DNA of 64,000 nt from CALAED01 sp036555725 (GTDB lineage Bacteria > Actinomycetota > Actinomycetes > Streptosporangiales > Streptosporangiaceae): positions 1-64,000 of the forward strand of contig DATBKU010000072.1 of assembly GCA_036555725.1 (NCBI GenBank), written 5' to 3'. Below are positions 24,501-33,378 of this stretch, piece after piece. A program made the translations under genes and the position numbers. Positions within the stretch are counted from its first letter, which is position 1; each line of letters starts with the position of its first letter. The notes under the pieces were generated by a model. That model saw only the letters and a list, made by a program, of their open reading frames with translations, had not been told where the DNA came from and made no database searches.

Positions 24501-27130
24501 CCGGTACCGCCGATGAACAGCTCGCCGGGGATGCCGACCGGCACCGGGCGCAGCGCCGCGTCCAGGACGTACAGCGTCGTGTTGGCGATGGGCGCGCCGA
24601 TCGGCACGCGGGCCAGGTCCGCGAGCGCGTCCGGACGGCAGTGCCAGGCCGATACGTCGACCGCCGCCTCGGTCGGCCCGTACAGGTTGTGCAGCTCGGC
24701 GGCGGACAGCGCGGCGACGCAGCGCCGGGCGAGGTCGACCGGCAGCTCCTCGCCCGAGCAGACCACCCGGCGCAATGCCCCGCACGCACCCTCGGGGAAG
24801 TCGGTGAGGAAGACGTTCAGCATAGACGGCACGAAGTGCGCGGTCGTCACACCCTCGCTGTCGATCAGCTCGCGCAGGTAGCCCGCGTCCTTGTGGCCGC
24901 CGGGCGTGGCGAGCACCAGCCGCGCGCCGCACCGCAGCGGCCAGAACAGCTCCCACACCGACACGTCGAAGCTGATCGGCGTCTTCTGCACCACCACGTC
25001 ACCGGCGGTCAGCGCGAACCGCCGCTGCATCCAGTCCAGCCGGTTGCCGATGCCGCGGTGGGTGTTCGGCACGCCCTTGGGCCGGCCCGTGGAGCCGGAG
25101 GTGTAGATGACGTACGCGATGTCGCTCGGGCCGGCGACGGGCGGCGGGTCGGTCACGGGTGCCTCGGCCCAGGTCGGAGAGTCATCCAACCGCAGCACCG
25201 TGGCGGTGGTGGCGGGCAGCGCCGGCTCCAGCGCCCGTTGGGTAAGGAGGACCGGTGCCGGGTCGTCGGCAAAGGCATCGGTAAGCATGAACGCCAGCCG
25301 GTCCGGCGGATAGTCGGGGTCGAGCGGCAGGTAGGCCCCGCCGGCCTTGAGCACGCCCAGCAGCCCGGCCATCAGCTCCGGCGACCGCTCCGCGCAGACC
25401 GCGACCAGCGTGCCGGAGCCGACGCCGTGGGCGCGCAGCACGTGCGCGACCCGGTTGGCCGCCGCGTTGAGCTCGGCATAAGACTGCGAGGTCCCCTCGA
25501 AGCGGACGGCCACCGCGTCGGGGGTACGGGCGGCCTGCGTCTCGATGAGGCCGTGCAGGGTGGCCGCGGCGTCCTGCAGGGCGGCGGCGGTGTCGTTCCA
25601 GTCGTCCAGGACGAGCCGGCGCTCGCGTTCGGTGAGCAGGTCCAGCTCGGCCAGTGGGCGGTCGGGGTGGGCCGCGACCTCCCGGAGCAGGGCGTCCAGA
25701 TGCGCGGCGAGCCGGCCGATCGTGTCCGGCTCGAACAGGTCGGTGTTGTAGATGATCAGGCCGGACAGGCCGCTGTCAGCGTCCTCGACGGCGTACAGCT
25801 CCAGGTCGTAGCGGGTGACCCAAGAGCCGAGCGCGAAGCCCTCCGCGGTCAGGCCGGGCGGCGGGTTCGGCGCGCCCGAGCCGTAGTTCTGCATCGCCAG
25901 GATGACGCCGAACAGCGGCGACCGCGACACGTCGCGCGGCAGGTCGAGCTCGGCGACCAGCTGCTCGAACGGCAGCTCCTGGTGGTCGTAGGCGTCCACG
26001 GCGACATCGCGGATCCGGGCCAGCAGCTCCGCGAACGACGGGTCGCCGGACAGGTCGGCCCGCATCGTCAGCATGTTCACGAAGCAGCCGACCACGTCCG
26101 TCAGCTCCGGCGCGGAGCGACCGGCGACCGGGGAGCCGATCGCCACGTCGTCGGCTCCGCCGTACCGGCCCAGCAGCGCGGCGAACCCCGCCAGCAGCAC
26201 CATGTACGGCGTCGCGCCGCGATCACGGCCCAGCGCCAGCAGCCGCTGGGTGACCTCCGGGTCCAGCGCGAAGGAGTGCGCGGCGCCGTCGTAGGTCTGC
26301 TCGGGCGGGCGGGGCCGGTCGGTCGGCAGATCCAGCGGCTCCAGCCCGGCCAGCCGGCGCCGCCAGTGCTCCAGCTCACGTACCGGGGGCGGCGTGGCCC
26401 GTTGCCAGGCCGCGTAGTCGCCGTAGCCGACCGGCGGCTCCGGCCCGTGCTGACCCGCGTAGCCGGCGAAGATGTCGCGAGTCAGCACGTCGGCCGACCA
26501 GCCGTCGCCCGCGATGTGGTGCAGGGCGATCGCCAGCACGTGGTCGGTGTCCGCCAGCCGGACCAGCAGGGCTCGTGCCACCGGGCCCTGTGCCAGATCG
26601 AACGGCACCGCCATGAAAGCGTCGACCGCCGCGTGGGCCGCCTCTTCGTCGACGGCATCGACGACCTCCAGCGGCAGGGTGGCCTGGTCCGCGACGACCA
26701 CGAGCGGGCGGCCGTCGTCGGTGGCCGGGAACCGCATGCGCAGCGCCTCGTGCCGCGCCACGACGGCGTCCAGCGCCTGCCGCAAAGCCTCGATGTCGAG
26801 CGGCCCGGTCAGCCGCAGCGCCAGCGGGATCGTCAGCCTGGTGGTGCCCGGCGCGAACTGCTCCAGGAACCACAGCCGCTCCTGGGCGTACGACAGCGGC
26901 GGCGCGGCGCCCTCGGGGCGGACCGGGATCGTCGCCCGCCGGGCGGTACCGGCGCGGCGGCGGAGCCGCTCGGCCAGCAGCGCCTGCTTGGCCGCCGACA
27001 GCTGCCCGGCGGCCGGCGAAACGGTGGACGACGACACAGCGGACTCAGAAACGGTGGACGGCGACACGGCGGACTCAGAAACGGTGGACGGCGACACGGC
27101 GGACGACGACACGGCGGACGAGTCGGTCAT
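21539..27130 (-). CDS. NRPS module (C-A-T-TE) fused to an MFS exporter
   Basis: The predicted protein has 1863 residues. Order: Ser/Val-rich repeat linker (1-50); condensation domain with LHHIAGDGWS near 205; adenylation domain with YTSGSTGRPKG near 673; carrier site DLGGHSLLA near 1066; thioesterase about 1131-1380; MFS domain about 1410-1863 with 10-12 helices. The A-domain residues at the GrsA specificity positions read D-V-W-H-V-S-L-V-D-K, close to the known Ser code. The thioesterase motif is YGHCGVGS, so Cys1211 replaces the usual Ser; the partner Asp (GTEDPATD) and His (DEAGHFFLK) are present. The MFS part resembles EntS-like MFS_3 exporters. The frame is unbroken and its start overlaps the upstream NRPS stop (ATGA). 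Role: adds the third residue, releases the product and probably exports it. Confidence 0.93.
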   Translation of the reverse strand: MTDSSAVSSSAVSPSTVSESAVSPSTVSESAVSSSTVSPAAGQLSAAKQALLAERLRRRAGTARRATIPVRPEGAAPPLSYAQERLWFLEQFAPGTTRLTIPLALRLTGPLDIEALRQALDAVVARHEALRMRFPATDDGRPLVVVADQATLPLEVVDAVDEEAAHAAVDAFMAVPFDLAQGPVARALLVRLADTDHVLAIALHHIAGDGWSADVLTRDIFAGYAGQHGPEPPVGYGDYAAWQRATPPPVRELEHWRRRLAGLEPLDLPTDRPRPPEQTYDGAAHSFALDPEVTQRLLALGRDRGATPYMVLLAGFAALLGRYGGADDVAIGSPVAGRSAPELTDVVGCFVNMLTMRADLSGDPSFAELLARIRDVAVDAYDHQELPFEQLVAELDLPRDVSRSPLFGVILAMQNYGSGAPNPPPGLTAEGFALGSWVTRYDLELYAVEDADSGLSGLIIYNTDLFEPDTIGRLAAHLDALLREVAAHPDRPLAELDLLTERERRLVLDDWNDTAAALQDAAATLHGLIETQAARTPDAVAVRFEGTSQSYAELNAAANRVAHVLRAHGVGSGTLVAVCAERSPELMAGLLGVLKAGGAYLPLDPDYPPDRLAFMLTDAFADDPAPVLLTQRALEPALPATTATVLRLDDSPTWAEAPVTDPPPVAGPSDIAYVIYTSGSTGRPKGVPNTHRGIGNRLDWMQRRFALTAGDVVVQKTPISFDVSVWELFWPLRCGARLVLATPGGHKDAGYLRELIDSEGVTTAHFVPSMLNVFLTDFPEGACGALRRVVCSGEELPVDLARRCVAALSAAELHNLYGPTEAAVDVSAWHCRPDALADLARVPIGAPIANTTLYVLDAALRPVPVGIPGELFIGGTGLARGYLNRPALTAERFVPDPYGPPGARLYRTGDLARWRPDGTVEFLGRLDNQIKLRGLRIELGEIEAALRGLPGVRDAAVIVREDRPGDKRLVGYLAGGAPDHVAVRAELKRSLPDYMVPAAFVDLDALPLNPNGKLDRAALPAPVISRDAATAYAAPGTPTERLLAGIWAELLGPADDAETIGLDDDFFDLGGHSLLATQVVAKLRREVGDGVSVMDLFKHRTIRELAALADTPAERRGPRALLHELTPRRTPGSAGAPALSYVCVPFGGGSAVVYQPLADALPGTYALWSVAIPGHDVGLDEDALPFDELAARCVREIQEKVSGPVALYGHCGVGSALIVEIARRLEAAGRELTAVYIGAIFPFARPGGTVLSRLARFAAAERLRGNQPYVNWLISMGVDMSDLDPAQARQIIQNMRRDSEAAEDYYTGLLVSGSDRLRAPVITIAGTEDPATDYFQERFREWHFLTSTSAVVVLDEAGHFFLKYRADELAEIVTGVHEAVASEARLTREDRGPDATWWLHGVSRSPTRVVPTGPQPSLRRFLAIAASQLVSVTGSALTEFAVPLWIYITTGSVVRFALLAVVGLVPGLLTAPIAGAIVDRTSRRRVMLYGDIAAGTIQLTFGLLLWTGHLQLGTIYPLLGCLSVALTFQRLAYASAVPQLVPKQYLGHANGVVQLGWGTAQLLVPLVAVGLLAAIGLGGILALDVASYTVAVAVVMLVRFPATMAWRRRESVMAETLGGLRYSLGHRGFVGMLLFFVVLNVFLSPLFLMFSPLVLSFAELGDVGRISFLAGLGTFVGALIMIAWGGPRHRRMHGVLLASLALGCCCLITGVRADLPVIAVGVFGMALWLTLLNGIYATIVQVKVPQRLHGRVFAMNTLIAWSTLPIGFGLIAPYGVTLLDPLLAHGGPLAGNVGALIGTGPGRGIGLMYVLFALAIVTITVVAMRTPTLARFDDEIPDATPDDLIGVERLRRRTPAATTEEKR
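27021..27110. repeat. Three 30-base tandem repeats in the N-terminal linker of the NRPS/MFS gene
   Basis: Units at 27021-27050, 27051-27080 and 27081-27110 start ACGGTGGACG and differ at a few bases; a partial fourth follows. They are in frame and encode repeated SAVSPSTVSE-type decapeptides before the condensation domain. The segment is where a docking region to the upstream NRPS would sit, and its copy number could vary between strains. Confidence 0.85.
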
Positions 27131-30100
27131 GGCGACTCCACCAGCCGGGCGGCCTCGTCCTCCGGGAGCCCGGACAGCTCCTCGACCAGCAGCTCCTCGA
27201 CGGCGCCGGCCAGCGCCGCGACGCTCGGATGGTCGAACACCGTGCGGATCGGCACGTCCACATCGAGGGTGGCCCGCAGCAGCGCCACCATCCGGGTGGC
27301 CAGCAGCGAGTGCCCGCCGAGCGCGAAGAAGTCGTCCAGCGCCCCGATCCGGTGCTGCTCCAGCACCAGCACCTCGGCCCACACCGAGACGACGAGTTCC
27401 TCGGCGTCGGTACGGGGCGCCACGAAGACCGGGGCCGAAACCGGATCCGGCGCGGGCAGCGCCGCCACGTCGACCTTGCCCGCCACGGTGAGCGGCAGCG
27501 CGTCCAGCGTCACCCAGGTGGTGGGCACCAGGTGCGGCGGCAGGGCCGCGGCGACGTGCCGGCGCAACTCCTCGGTCGTGGCCGGGCCGGTGACGTACGC
27601 GGTGAGCGCGTCGGCCGTGGCGACCACGGCGGCCTGCCCGACGCCGGGGTGGTCGCGCAGCCGGGCCTCCACTTCGCCGGGCTCGACCCTGAAGCCGCGC
27701 ACCTTCACTTGGTCGTCGAGGCGGCCGCGGAACTCCAGCACGCCGTCGCGCCGCCACCGCACCCGGTCGCCGGTGCGGTAGAGCCGGGCCCCCGGCGGGC
27801 CGTACGGGTCCGGGACGAACCGCTCCGCGGTCAACGCGGCGCGGCCGAGATAGCCGCGCGCCAGACCGGCGCCGCCGAGGCACAGCTCCCCCTGCGTGCC
27901 CGGTGGGACCGGCCGGCCGTGTTCGTCGAGCACGTACGCGGTCGTACCGGCGAGCGGTCGGCCGATCGGCGGGCGTTCCGCCGCGTCGCGTTCGCCCAGG
28001 TCGACCGCGGTGGCGACGATGGTCGCCTCGGTCGGCCCGTACGTGTTGACCAGCCGGACCCGATCGCCGAACCGGACCCGCCACCGCGCGACCGCGGCCG
28101 CGTGCACCTGCTCCCCGCCCAGGATCACCAGCCGCAGCGCCTCCGGCCATGCCACGTCGCCGAGCATCTCGGTGAGCCGTTGCCAGTACGCCGTCGGCAG
28201 GTCCAGCACCGTTACGGTCCGCCCGGCCGGGGTGCGCAGCACGTCGGGCAGGCTGGTCGCGCCGTCCGGCAACAGCGTCACCGCCGCCCCGGCCGTCAGC
28301 GCGGGGTAGATCTCCTCCGCGTGCGCGTCGAAGCTGAGCGACGCGAACTGCACCACCCGGTCGCCCGGGCCGAGGTCGTAGGCCCGGCGCATCCAGCGGA
28401 TCCGGTCGGCCAGGGCGCCGTGCTCGACCACCACACCCTTCGGACGGCCCGTCGACCCGGACGTGTAGATCACGTACGCGGCGTCCCGCGGCCCTACGAC
28501 GGGCAGGTCTTCCGTGTCGCCCACGTCCACAACATCGACGATCAGCGTGTCGGTCGACGCCGGGAGCCGGTCCGCCAGGCCGGTGCCGGTCAGCACCACG
28601 CGCGCGCCGCTGTCGTCGATGAGGAAGGCGAGCCGCTCGTCCGGGTAGTCCGGGTCCAGCGGCAGGTAGGCGCCGCCCGCTCGCCAGATCGCCAGTAGCG
28701 CCGCCATCGTCCCGATCGACCGGTCCAGGCACACGCCGACGACACTCCCGGCGGTGACCCCGCGCCGCCGCAGCACCGCCGCGAGGCCGGCCGCCCGCGC
28801 GTTCAGCTCCGCGTACGTGATCTGCTCGTCGCCGCAGGCGATCGCCACCAGGTCCGGGGCAGCGGCGACCGTCGTGGCGAACATCGCGGGCACCGTGGTC
28901 GGCGGGTCCGCCATGACCGGCTGCGACAGGGCGGCCAGATCGGTGTCCGTCAGCAGCGGCACCGCCGAGACGGGCCGGTCCGGGTCGGCCGCGAGGCCCT
29001 CCAGGAGCAGCCCGAACCGAACGGCGAGGGCCGCGATGGTGTCGGCCTCGAACAGCGTGGCGTCATAACCGAGGAGACAGAACAGGCCGTCGTCGTCGCG
29101 CCACGCCTCCAGGGCGAGGTCGAACTTGGCCTGGTGGGCCCCAGGGTCGATGAACTCCACGGCAAGGTCGCCCATGCGGGCGCGCGGCAGGCCCTCGCTG
29201 TGCAGGGTCAACATGGTCGGCAGCAGCGGGCTGCGGAGCGTGTCGCGGGGCAGGTTCAGCTCGGTGATCAGCCGCTCGAACGGCACGTTGTGATGGGTCA
29301 GCGCGTCGAGCACCGTACGCCGGGCCCGGCCGAGCAGCTCGCGGAACGTCGGGTCTCCGGTCAGGTCACCGCGCAGCACAAGGGTGTCGGTCAGGTATCC
29401 GATCACCGGCTCCAGTTCGACCCGGTCCCGTACCGCCCACGGCGTGCCCACCAGCACGTCGGTCTGGCCGGTGTGCCGGGCCAGCCACGCCTGATAGGCG
29501 GCCAGCAGCGCCATGAACAGGGTCGCGCCGTCGTCTCCCGCGATCTGTTCGACGGTCGCGATGACGTCCTCGGGGATCCGGAAGGCGTGGAAGCCGCCGT
29601 TCGCGCTGTCGCGTTCGGCATCGGGGTGGTCGGCGGGCAGCTCCAGCATTGGGGGCCGGGCGAGCTGCCGCCGCCAGTAGTCCAGCGCGGCGTTTGCGGC
29701 GGCTTCTCCGGCGGGGCCGGTCTCCTGCTGCCGCTGCCACAGGACGACGTCGCCGTACCGCACCGGCAGCGGTGCGAGGCTTTCGGAGTCCCCCTCGTAC
29801 AGCCAGGCCAGGTCGTCGAACAGGATGTTCAGCGACCAGCCGTCGCCGATGATGTGATGCAGCACGATGCACAGCACGTGGTCGTCGGCGGCCAGCCGCA
29901 GGAGCGTCACCCGGAGCGGCGGACCGGCGGCCAGGTCGAACGGCGCGTTCGTGCGTTCCGCGACCAACCGGCGCGCCTCGGCCTCCGCCGCGGCGCCGGC
30001 GCCGATCACGTCGAGGTGCTCGACCGGCACCGGCTCGGCGGGATGAATCACCGCCACCGGCACGCCGTCGACATTGCCGAACGAGGTGCGCAGGCTCTCG

Positions 30101-33100
30101 TGCCGCGCCACCACGCCGTCCAGCGCCGCACCGAGTGCGTCGTGGTCCAGCGCCCCGCGCAGCCGGAGCACGTAGAACATGTTGTAGCCCGCGTCGTCCG
30201 GATAGAGCGCCTGCAGGAACCACAGCCGTTCCTGGGCGAACGACAACGGCGGGGCCATGCCGTCCGGACGGGGCACCGGCCCGGTCTCTTCGGGCTGTTC
30301 CGTGCGGACCGCGGAGATCGCCTCGACCACACCGGTGATCGTCGGGTCGTCGAAGAAGACGTCGAGCGAGATCTCGGCACCGATGCGCTCCCGGATGCGC
30401 GCGGTGATCTGCGTAATGGTGAGCGAGTGCCCGCCGAGGTCGAACAGGTCGTCCTCCAGGCCGATGTCGTCGAAGCCCAGCACCTCCTGCCAGATCTGCC
30501 GTACCTCCGCCGCGAGGCCGCCGGGCGGGGCGGCAGCACCGCCTGCTGGTTGGGTCCAGACCGGCTCGGGCAGCGCCGTGCGGTCCAGCTTGCCGTTGGG
30601 CGTGAGCGGCAGGGCCTCCAGCGCGACGAAGGCGCTCGGCACCATGATGGCCGGCAGCGTCCGCGCCAGGTAGGCGCTCAGCTCGGCGGCGTCGACCTGC
30701 ACCGCGTCCTTGGCGACGACGTAGCCGACCAGGCTCGGGTCGTCCGCCTCATGCAGTTGGACGACGGCCTGGTCGACGTGCGAATGGTCGGCCAGCCGCG
30801 CCTCGATCTCGCCGAGCTCGATGCGGTGGCCGCGGAGTTTGACCTGGTTGTCGAGCCGGCCAAGGAACTCGATCGCGCCGTCCGCCTGGTATCGGGCCCG
30901 GTCGCCGGTGCGGTAGAGGCGCGCGCCGGGCGGGCCGTACGGATCGGGCACGAACCGCTCGGCGGTCAGCGCGGGACGGCCGCGGTAGCCGCGCGCCACG
31001 CCGAAGCCGCCGATGTACAGCTCGCCCACGACCCCGGCCGGGACCGGGTTCATCCGCTCGTCGAGCAAGTACACCTGGGTGTTGGCGATCGGACGGCCGA
31101 TCGTGACGACCCCCTTGGGCCGGCCGAGCGTGCTCCAGATCGTCGTCTCCGTCGGCCCGTACACGTTGATCAGCTCACGGGCCCGGCCGCCCAGCTCCGC
31201 GGCAAGCGCCCCGGGCAGTGGCTCGCCCCCGGCCAGCGCCGTCACCTCTGGACCGGCCACGCCGCCCGGGAGCAGCAGCCGCCATCCGGACGGGGTGGCC
31301 TGCACGTGCGTCACGCCCTCCGCCGCGACGAGGCTCGCCAGCGCGGCGGGCCGCCGCTCGGCGCCCTCCGGCGCGATCACGACCCGGCCCCCGACGACCA
31401 ACGGCAGGAAAAGCTCCAGCGCGGAGATGTCGAACGACAGCGACGTCAGCGCGAGCCAGACATCGCCGGCCCCCGCCGCCAGCTGATCGCGCATGGCGAG
31501 CAGCAGGTTGGCCAGGTTGCGGTGCTCGACCTCGACGCCCTTCGGCCGTCCGGTGGACCCGGAGGTGTAGATCACGTACGCCGTCTCGACGGCGGCGGGA
31601 GGGGGCGTCGGATCGGTCTCCGGCTCGCCGGCGAAGTCGCCGTCGACCAGGATCGTACGGCCCGGCAGCACGGGCAGCCCCGGCTCAGTGAGGACGAGCC
31701 GCGGCTCGGCATCTGCCATGATCATCGCGAGCCGTTCGGCTGGGTAGGCGGGGTCCAGCGGCAGGTAGGCGGCGCCGGCCTTGAGGATGGCCAGCAGGCC
31801 GATCAGCATCGAGTCGGACGGCGCCAGGTACACCGCCACCAGCGCCCCGTGCCCGACGCCCTCGCGGCGCAGCCGGTGGGCGAGCCGGTTGGCCGCCGCG
31901 TCGAGCTCCGCATAGCTGAGTGACCTGCCTTCGTACGTCACGGCGAGCGCGTCGGGCCGGGCCCGGATCTGCTCGCCGAACAGGTCGAGCAGTGTGGTTT
32001 CCGGCGCGAAGGCCGCTCCGGTGTCGTTCCAGTCGACGAGGGTCCGCCGCCGCTCATCGACCGGCAGCAGGTCGAGGTCGCCCAGCGCGCCGTCCGGGTC
32101 GGCGGCGGCGCTCCGCAGCAGGGCCCGCAGGTGGCCGGCGAAGCCCGCGACCGTGACCCGGTCGACGGCGGCCGGGTTGAACTGCAGGCTCAGCGTGAGC
32201 GCGCCCGGCTCGTCCACGACCTGTATGTGCAGCGCGTTGCGGGCGCCCTGGTTGAACAGCATCCAGCCGACGCGGACGGCCAGGCCGGGGAAGCTCGGCT
32301 CGGCGTCGCGCCGCCGATAGCTCAGCGACACCGGAGTCAGCGCGGCGCGGGGGGTCACCCCGGCGACCGCACGCGCGAGCGGCGTCTCGCGGAACCGGTA
32401 CAACTCGCGCAGCTCGGCGCGGACGGCCTGGACGAACTGCCGGAACGGCCGGCCCGGCGCCGGGCCGGTCAGGACGGGGAGCTCGTTAACGAACGGGCCG
32501 ATGTGGTCGCGGGTGTCCGGCCCGCGGGTCGTCATGTCGATGGCGACCGCGACCTCGTCGTTGCCGTACCGGCGCAGGACGACGTGCAGGGCCGAGAGCA
32601 GGACCTCGAAGGTGGTCGCAGCGGCCTCCTGCGCGATGGCGCGGACGCCGTCCCGTAGCTCGTCGTCGGCGACGAACTCGATCGCGTCCCCGGCGGCGGC
32701 CAGCCGCGCCGTCCGTCCCTGACCCGGCAGCACGATCTCGACCGGCTCCGCCCACCGATGCCGCCAGAACGCCTGGGCGGCGGGCAGCCCGGCCGCGACC
32801 CGATCGTGTTCGGCCGCGGCCGCGGCGGCGAAAGACGTCGGCAATGGCGGCGGTGGTGCCCCACCGGCCACCCGCACCGCGTAGTAGGCGGCCACGTCGC
32901 GGACGAGGATGTCCTTGGACACGCCGTCGAAGACGAGGTGATGCGCGACGAACAACAACAAGTGCCGGCCGGGTGCGACAGCGGCCAGCGTGAACCTCGA
33001 CAGCGGCCCCCGTTCCAGGTCGAACCCGCGGATGACCTCATGTCGTACGAACTCCTCGAGGCTCTCGGTCACCTCCTCGTACTCGACCGGCGGTTCGGTC

Positions 33101-33354
33101 GCGGCGGCGGCCAGCAGCAGCGCCCCATCGCGCTCCTCGACCACGGACGCCAGCACCCGGTGCCGGTCGATCACGTCCGTACACGCGGCCAGCAGCGCGG
33201 GCACGTCGAGCGGCCCGTCGAGCCAGATGGCAAGCGGCATGTGGTACGCCGAGCCACCGCGGCCCATGCGTTCGCTGATCCAGATGCCCTGCTGCGCGAA
33301 CGACGCGCTTTCCCCGCGGAGGGCCCCGTCCGGCCCATCGAGAACCTGCGACAT
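27127..33354 (-). CDS. Two-module NRPS (C-A-T-C-A-T)
   Basis: The predicted protein has 2075 residues; AGGAAA lies 5 bases before the ATG. Module 1: C domain with AHHLVFDG near 136, A domain with YTSGSTGRPKG near 598, T site DLGGHSLTI near 975. Module 2: C with LHHIIGDGWS near 1165, A near 1633, T site ALGGHSLLA near 2012. By alignment to GrsA from memory, A1 reads D-I-L-Q-L-G-V-I-W-K (close to Gly codes) and A2 reads D-A-E-D-I-G-T-I-V-K (acidic at 239 and 278, as in domains for Lys, Orn or beta-Lys). There is no epimerase or methyltransferase domain. An N-terminal C domain with no module before it implies that an acyl starter is condensed onto Gly. It ends overlapping the next NRPS start. 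Confidence 0.94.
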   Translation of the reverse strand: MSQVLDGPDGALRGESASFAQQGIWISERMGRGGSAYHMPLAIWLDGPLDVPALLAACTDVIDRHRVLASVVEERDGALLLAAAATEPPVEYEEVTESLEEFVRHEVIRGFDLERGPLSRFTLAAVAPGRHLLLFVAHHLVFDGVSKDILVRDVAAYYAVRVAGGAPPPPLPTSFAAAAAAEHDRVAAGLPAAQAFWRHRWAEPVEIVLPGQGRTARLAAAGDAIEFVADDELRDGVRAIAQEAAATTFEVLLSALHVVLRRYGNDEVAVAIDMTTRGPDTRDHIGPFVNELPVLTGPAPGRPFRQFVQAVRAELRELYRFRETPLARAVAGVTPRAALTPVSLSYRRRDAEPSFPGLAVRVGWMLFNQGARNALHIQVVDEPGALTLSLQFNPAAVDRVTVAGFAGHLRALLRSAAADPDGALGDLDLLPVDERRRTLVDWNDTGAAFAPETTLLDLFGEQIRARPDALAVTYEGRSLSYAELDAAANRLAHRLRREGVGHGALVAVYLAPSDSMLIGLLAILKAGAAYLPLDPAYPAERLAMIMADAEPRLVLTEPGLPVLPGRTILVDGDFAGEPETDPTPPPAAVETAYVIYTSGSTGRPKGVEVEHRNLANLLLAMRDQLAAGAGDVWLALTSLSFDISALELFLPLVVGGRVVIAPEGAERRPAALASLVAAEGVTHVQATPSGWRLLLPGGVAGPEVTALAGGEPLPGALAAELGGRARELINVYGPTETTIWSTLGRPKGVVTIGRPIANTQVYLLDERMNPVPAGVVGELYIGGFGVARGYRGRPALTAERFVPDPYGPPGARLYRTGDRARYQADGAIEFLGRLDNQVKLRGHRIELGEIEARLADHSHVDQAVVQLHEADDPSLVGYVVAKDAVQVDAAELSAYLARTLPAIMVPSAFVALEALPLTPNGKLDRTALPEPVWTQPAGGAAAPPGGLAAEVRQIWQEVLGFDDIGLEDDLFDLGGHSLTITQITARIRERIGAEISLDVFFDDPTITGVVEAISAVRTEQPEETGPVPRPDGMAPPLSFAQERLWFLQALYPDDAGYNMFYVLRLRGALDHDALGAALDGVVARHESLRTSFGNVDGVPVAVIHPAEPVPVEHLDVIGAGAAAEAEARRLVAERTNAPFDLAAGPPLRVTLLRLAADDHVLCIVLHHIIGDGWSLNILFDDLAWLYEGDSESLAPLPVRYGDVVLWQRQQETGPAGEAAANAALDYWRRQLARPPMLELPADHPDAERDSANGGFHAFRIPEDVIATVEQIAGDDGATLFMALLAAYQAWLARHTGQTDVLVGTPWAVRDRVELEPVIGYLTDTLVLRGDLTGDPTFRELLGRARRTVLDALTHHNVPFERLITELNLPRDTLRSPLLPTMLTLHSEGLPRARMGDLAVEFIDPGAHQAKFDLALEAWRDDDGLFCLLGYDATLFEADTIAALAVRFGLLLEGLAADPDRPVSAVPLLTDTDLAALSQPVMADPPTTVPAMFATTVAAAPDLVAIACGDEQITYAELNARAAGLAAVLRRRGVTAGSVVGVCLDRSIGTMAALLAIWRAGGAYLPLDPDYPDERLAFLIDDSGARVVLTGTGLADRLPASTDTLIVDVVDVGDTEDLPVVGPRDAAYVIYTSGSTGRPKGVVVEHGALADRIRWMRRAYDLGPGDRVVQFASLSFDAHAEEIYPALTAGAAVTLLPDGATSLPDVLRTPAGRTVTVLDLPTAYWQRLTEMLGDVAWPEALRLVILGGEQVHAAAVARWRVRFGDRVRLVNTYGPTEATIVATAVDLGERDAAERPPIGRPLAGTTAYVLDEHGRPVPPGTQGELCLGGAGLARGYLGRAALTAERFVPDPYGPPGARLYRTGDRVRWRRDGVLEFRGRLDDQVKVRGFRVEPGEVEARLRDHPGVGQAAVVATADALTAYVTGPATTEELRRHVAAALPPHLVPTTWVTLDALPLTVAGKVDVAALPAPDPVSAPVFVAPRTDAEELVVSVWAEVLVLEQHRIGALDDFFALGGHSLLATRMVALLRATLDVDVPIRTVFDHPSVAALAGAVEELLVEELSGLPEDEAARLVESP

Positions 33355-33378
33355 GTCGGTTTCCTGTCCTCGGTGATG

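Noticed and set aside
21776..27781. A 2001-codon open frame antisense to the NRPS genes
   Set aside because: It mirrors the codon periodicity of the NRPS on the other strand, has a composition of Arg, Gly, Gln and Ala runs with no domain, and is a usual artefact of very GC-rich coding DNA. The same holds for the long plus-strand frames at 27229-28698, 29134-31923 and 32758-34725.
27131..28732. An upstream extension of the NRPS/MFS frame
   Set aside because: The frame is open but overlaps the last A-T part of the first NRPS in another phase and reads as Arg/Ala/Pro noise. A clear binding site (GGTGGAG) and ATGA overlap fix the start at 27130.
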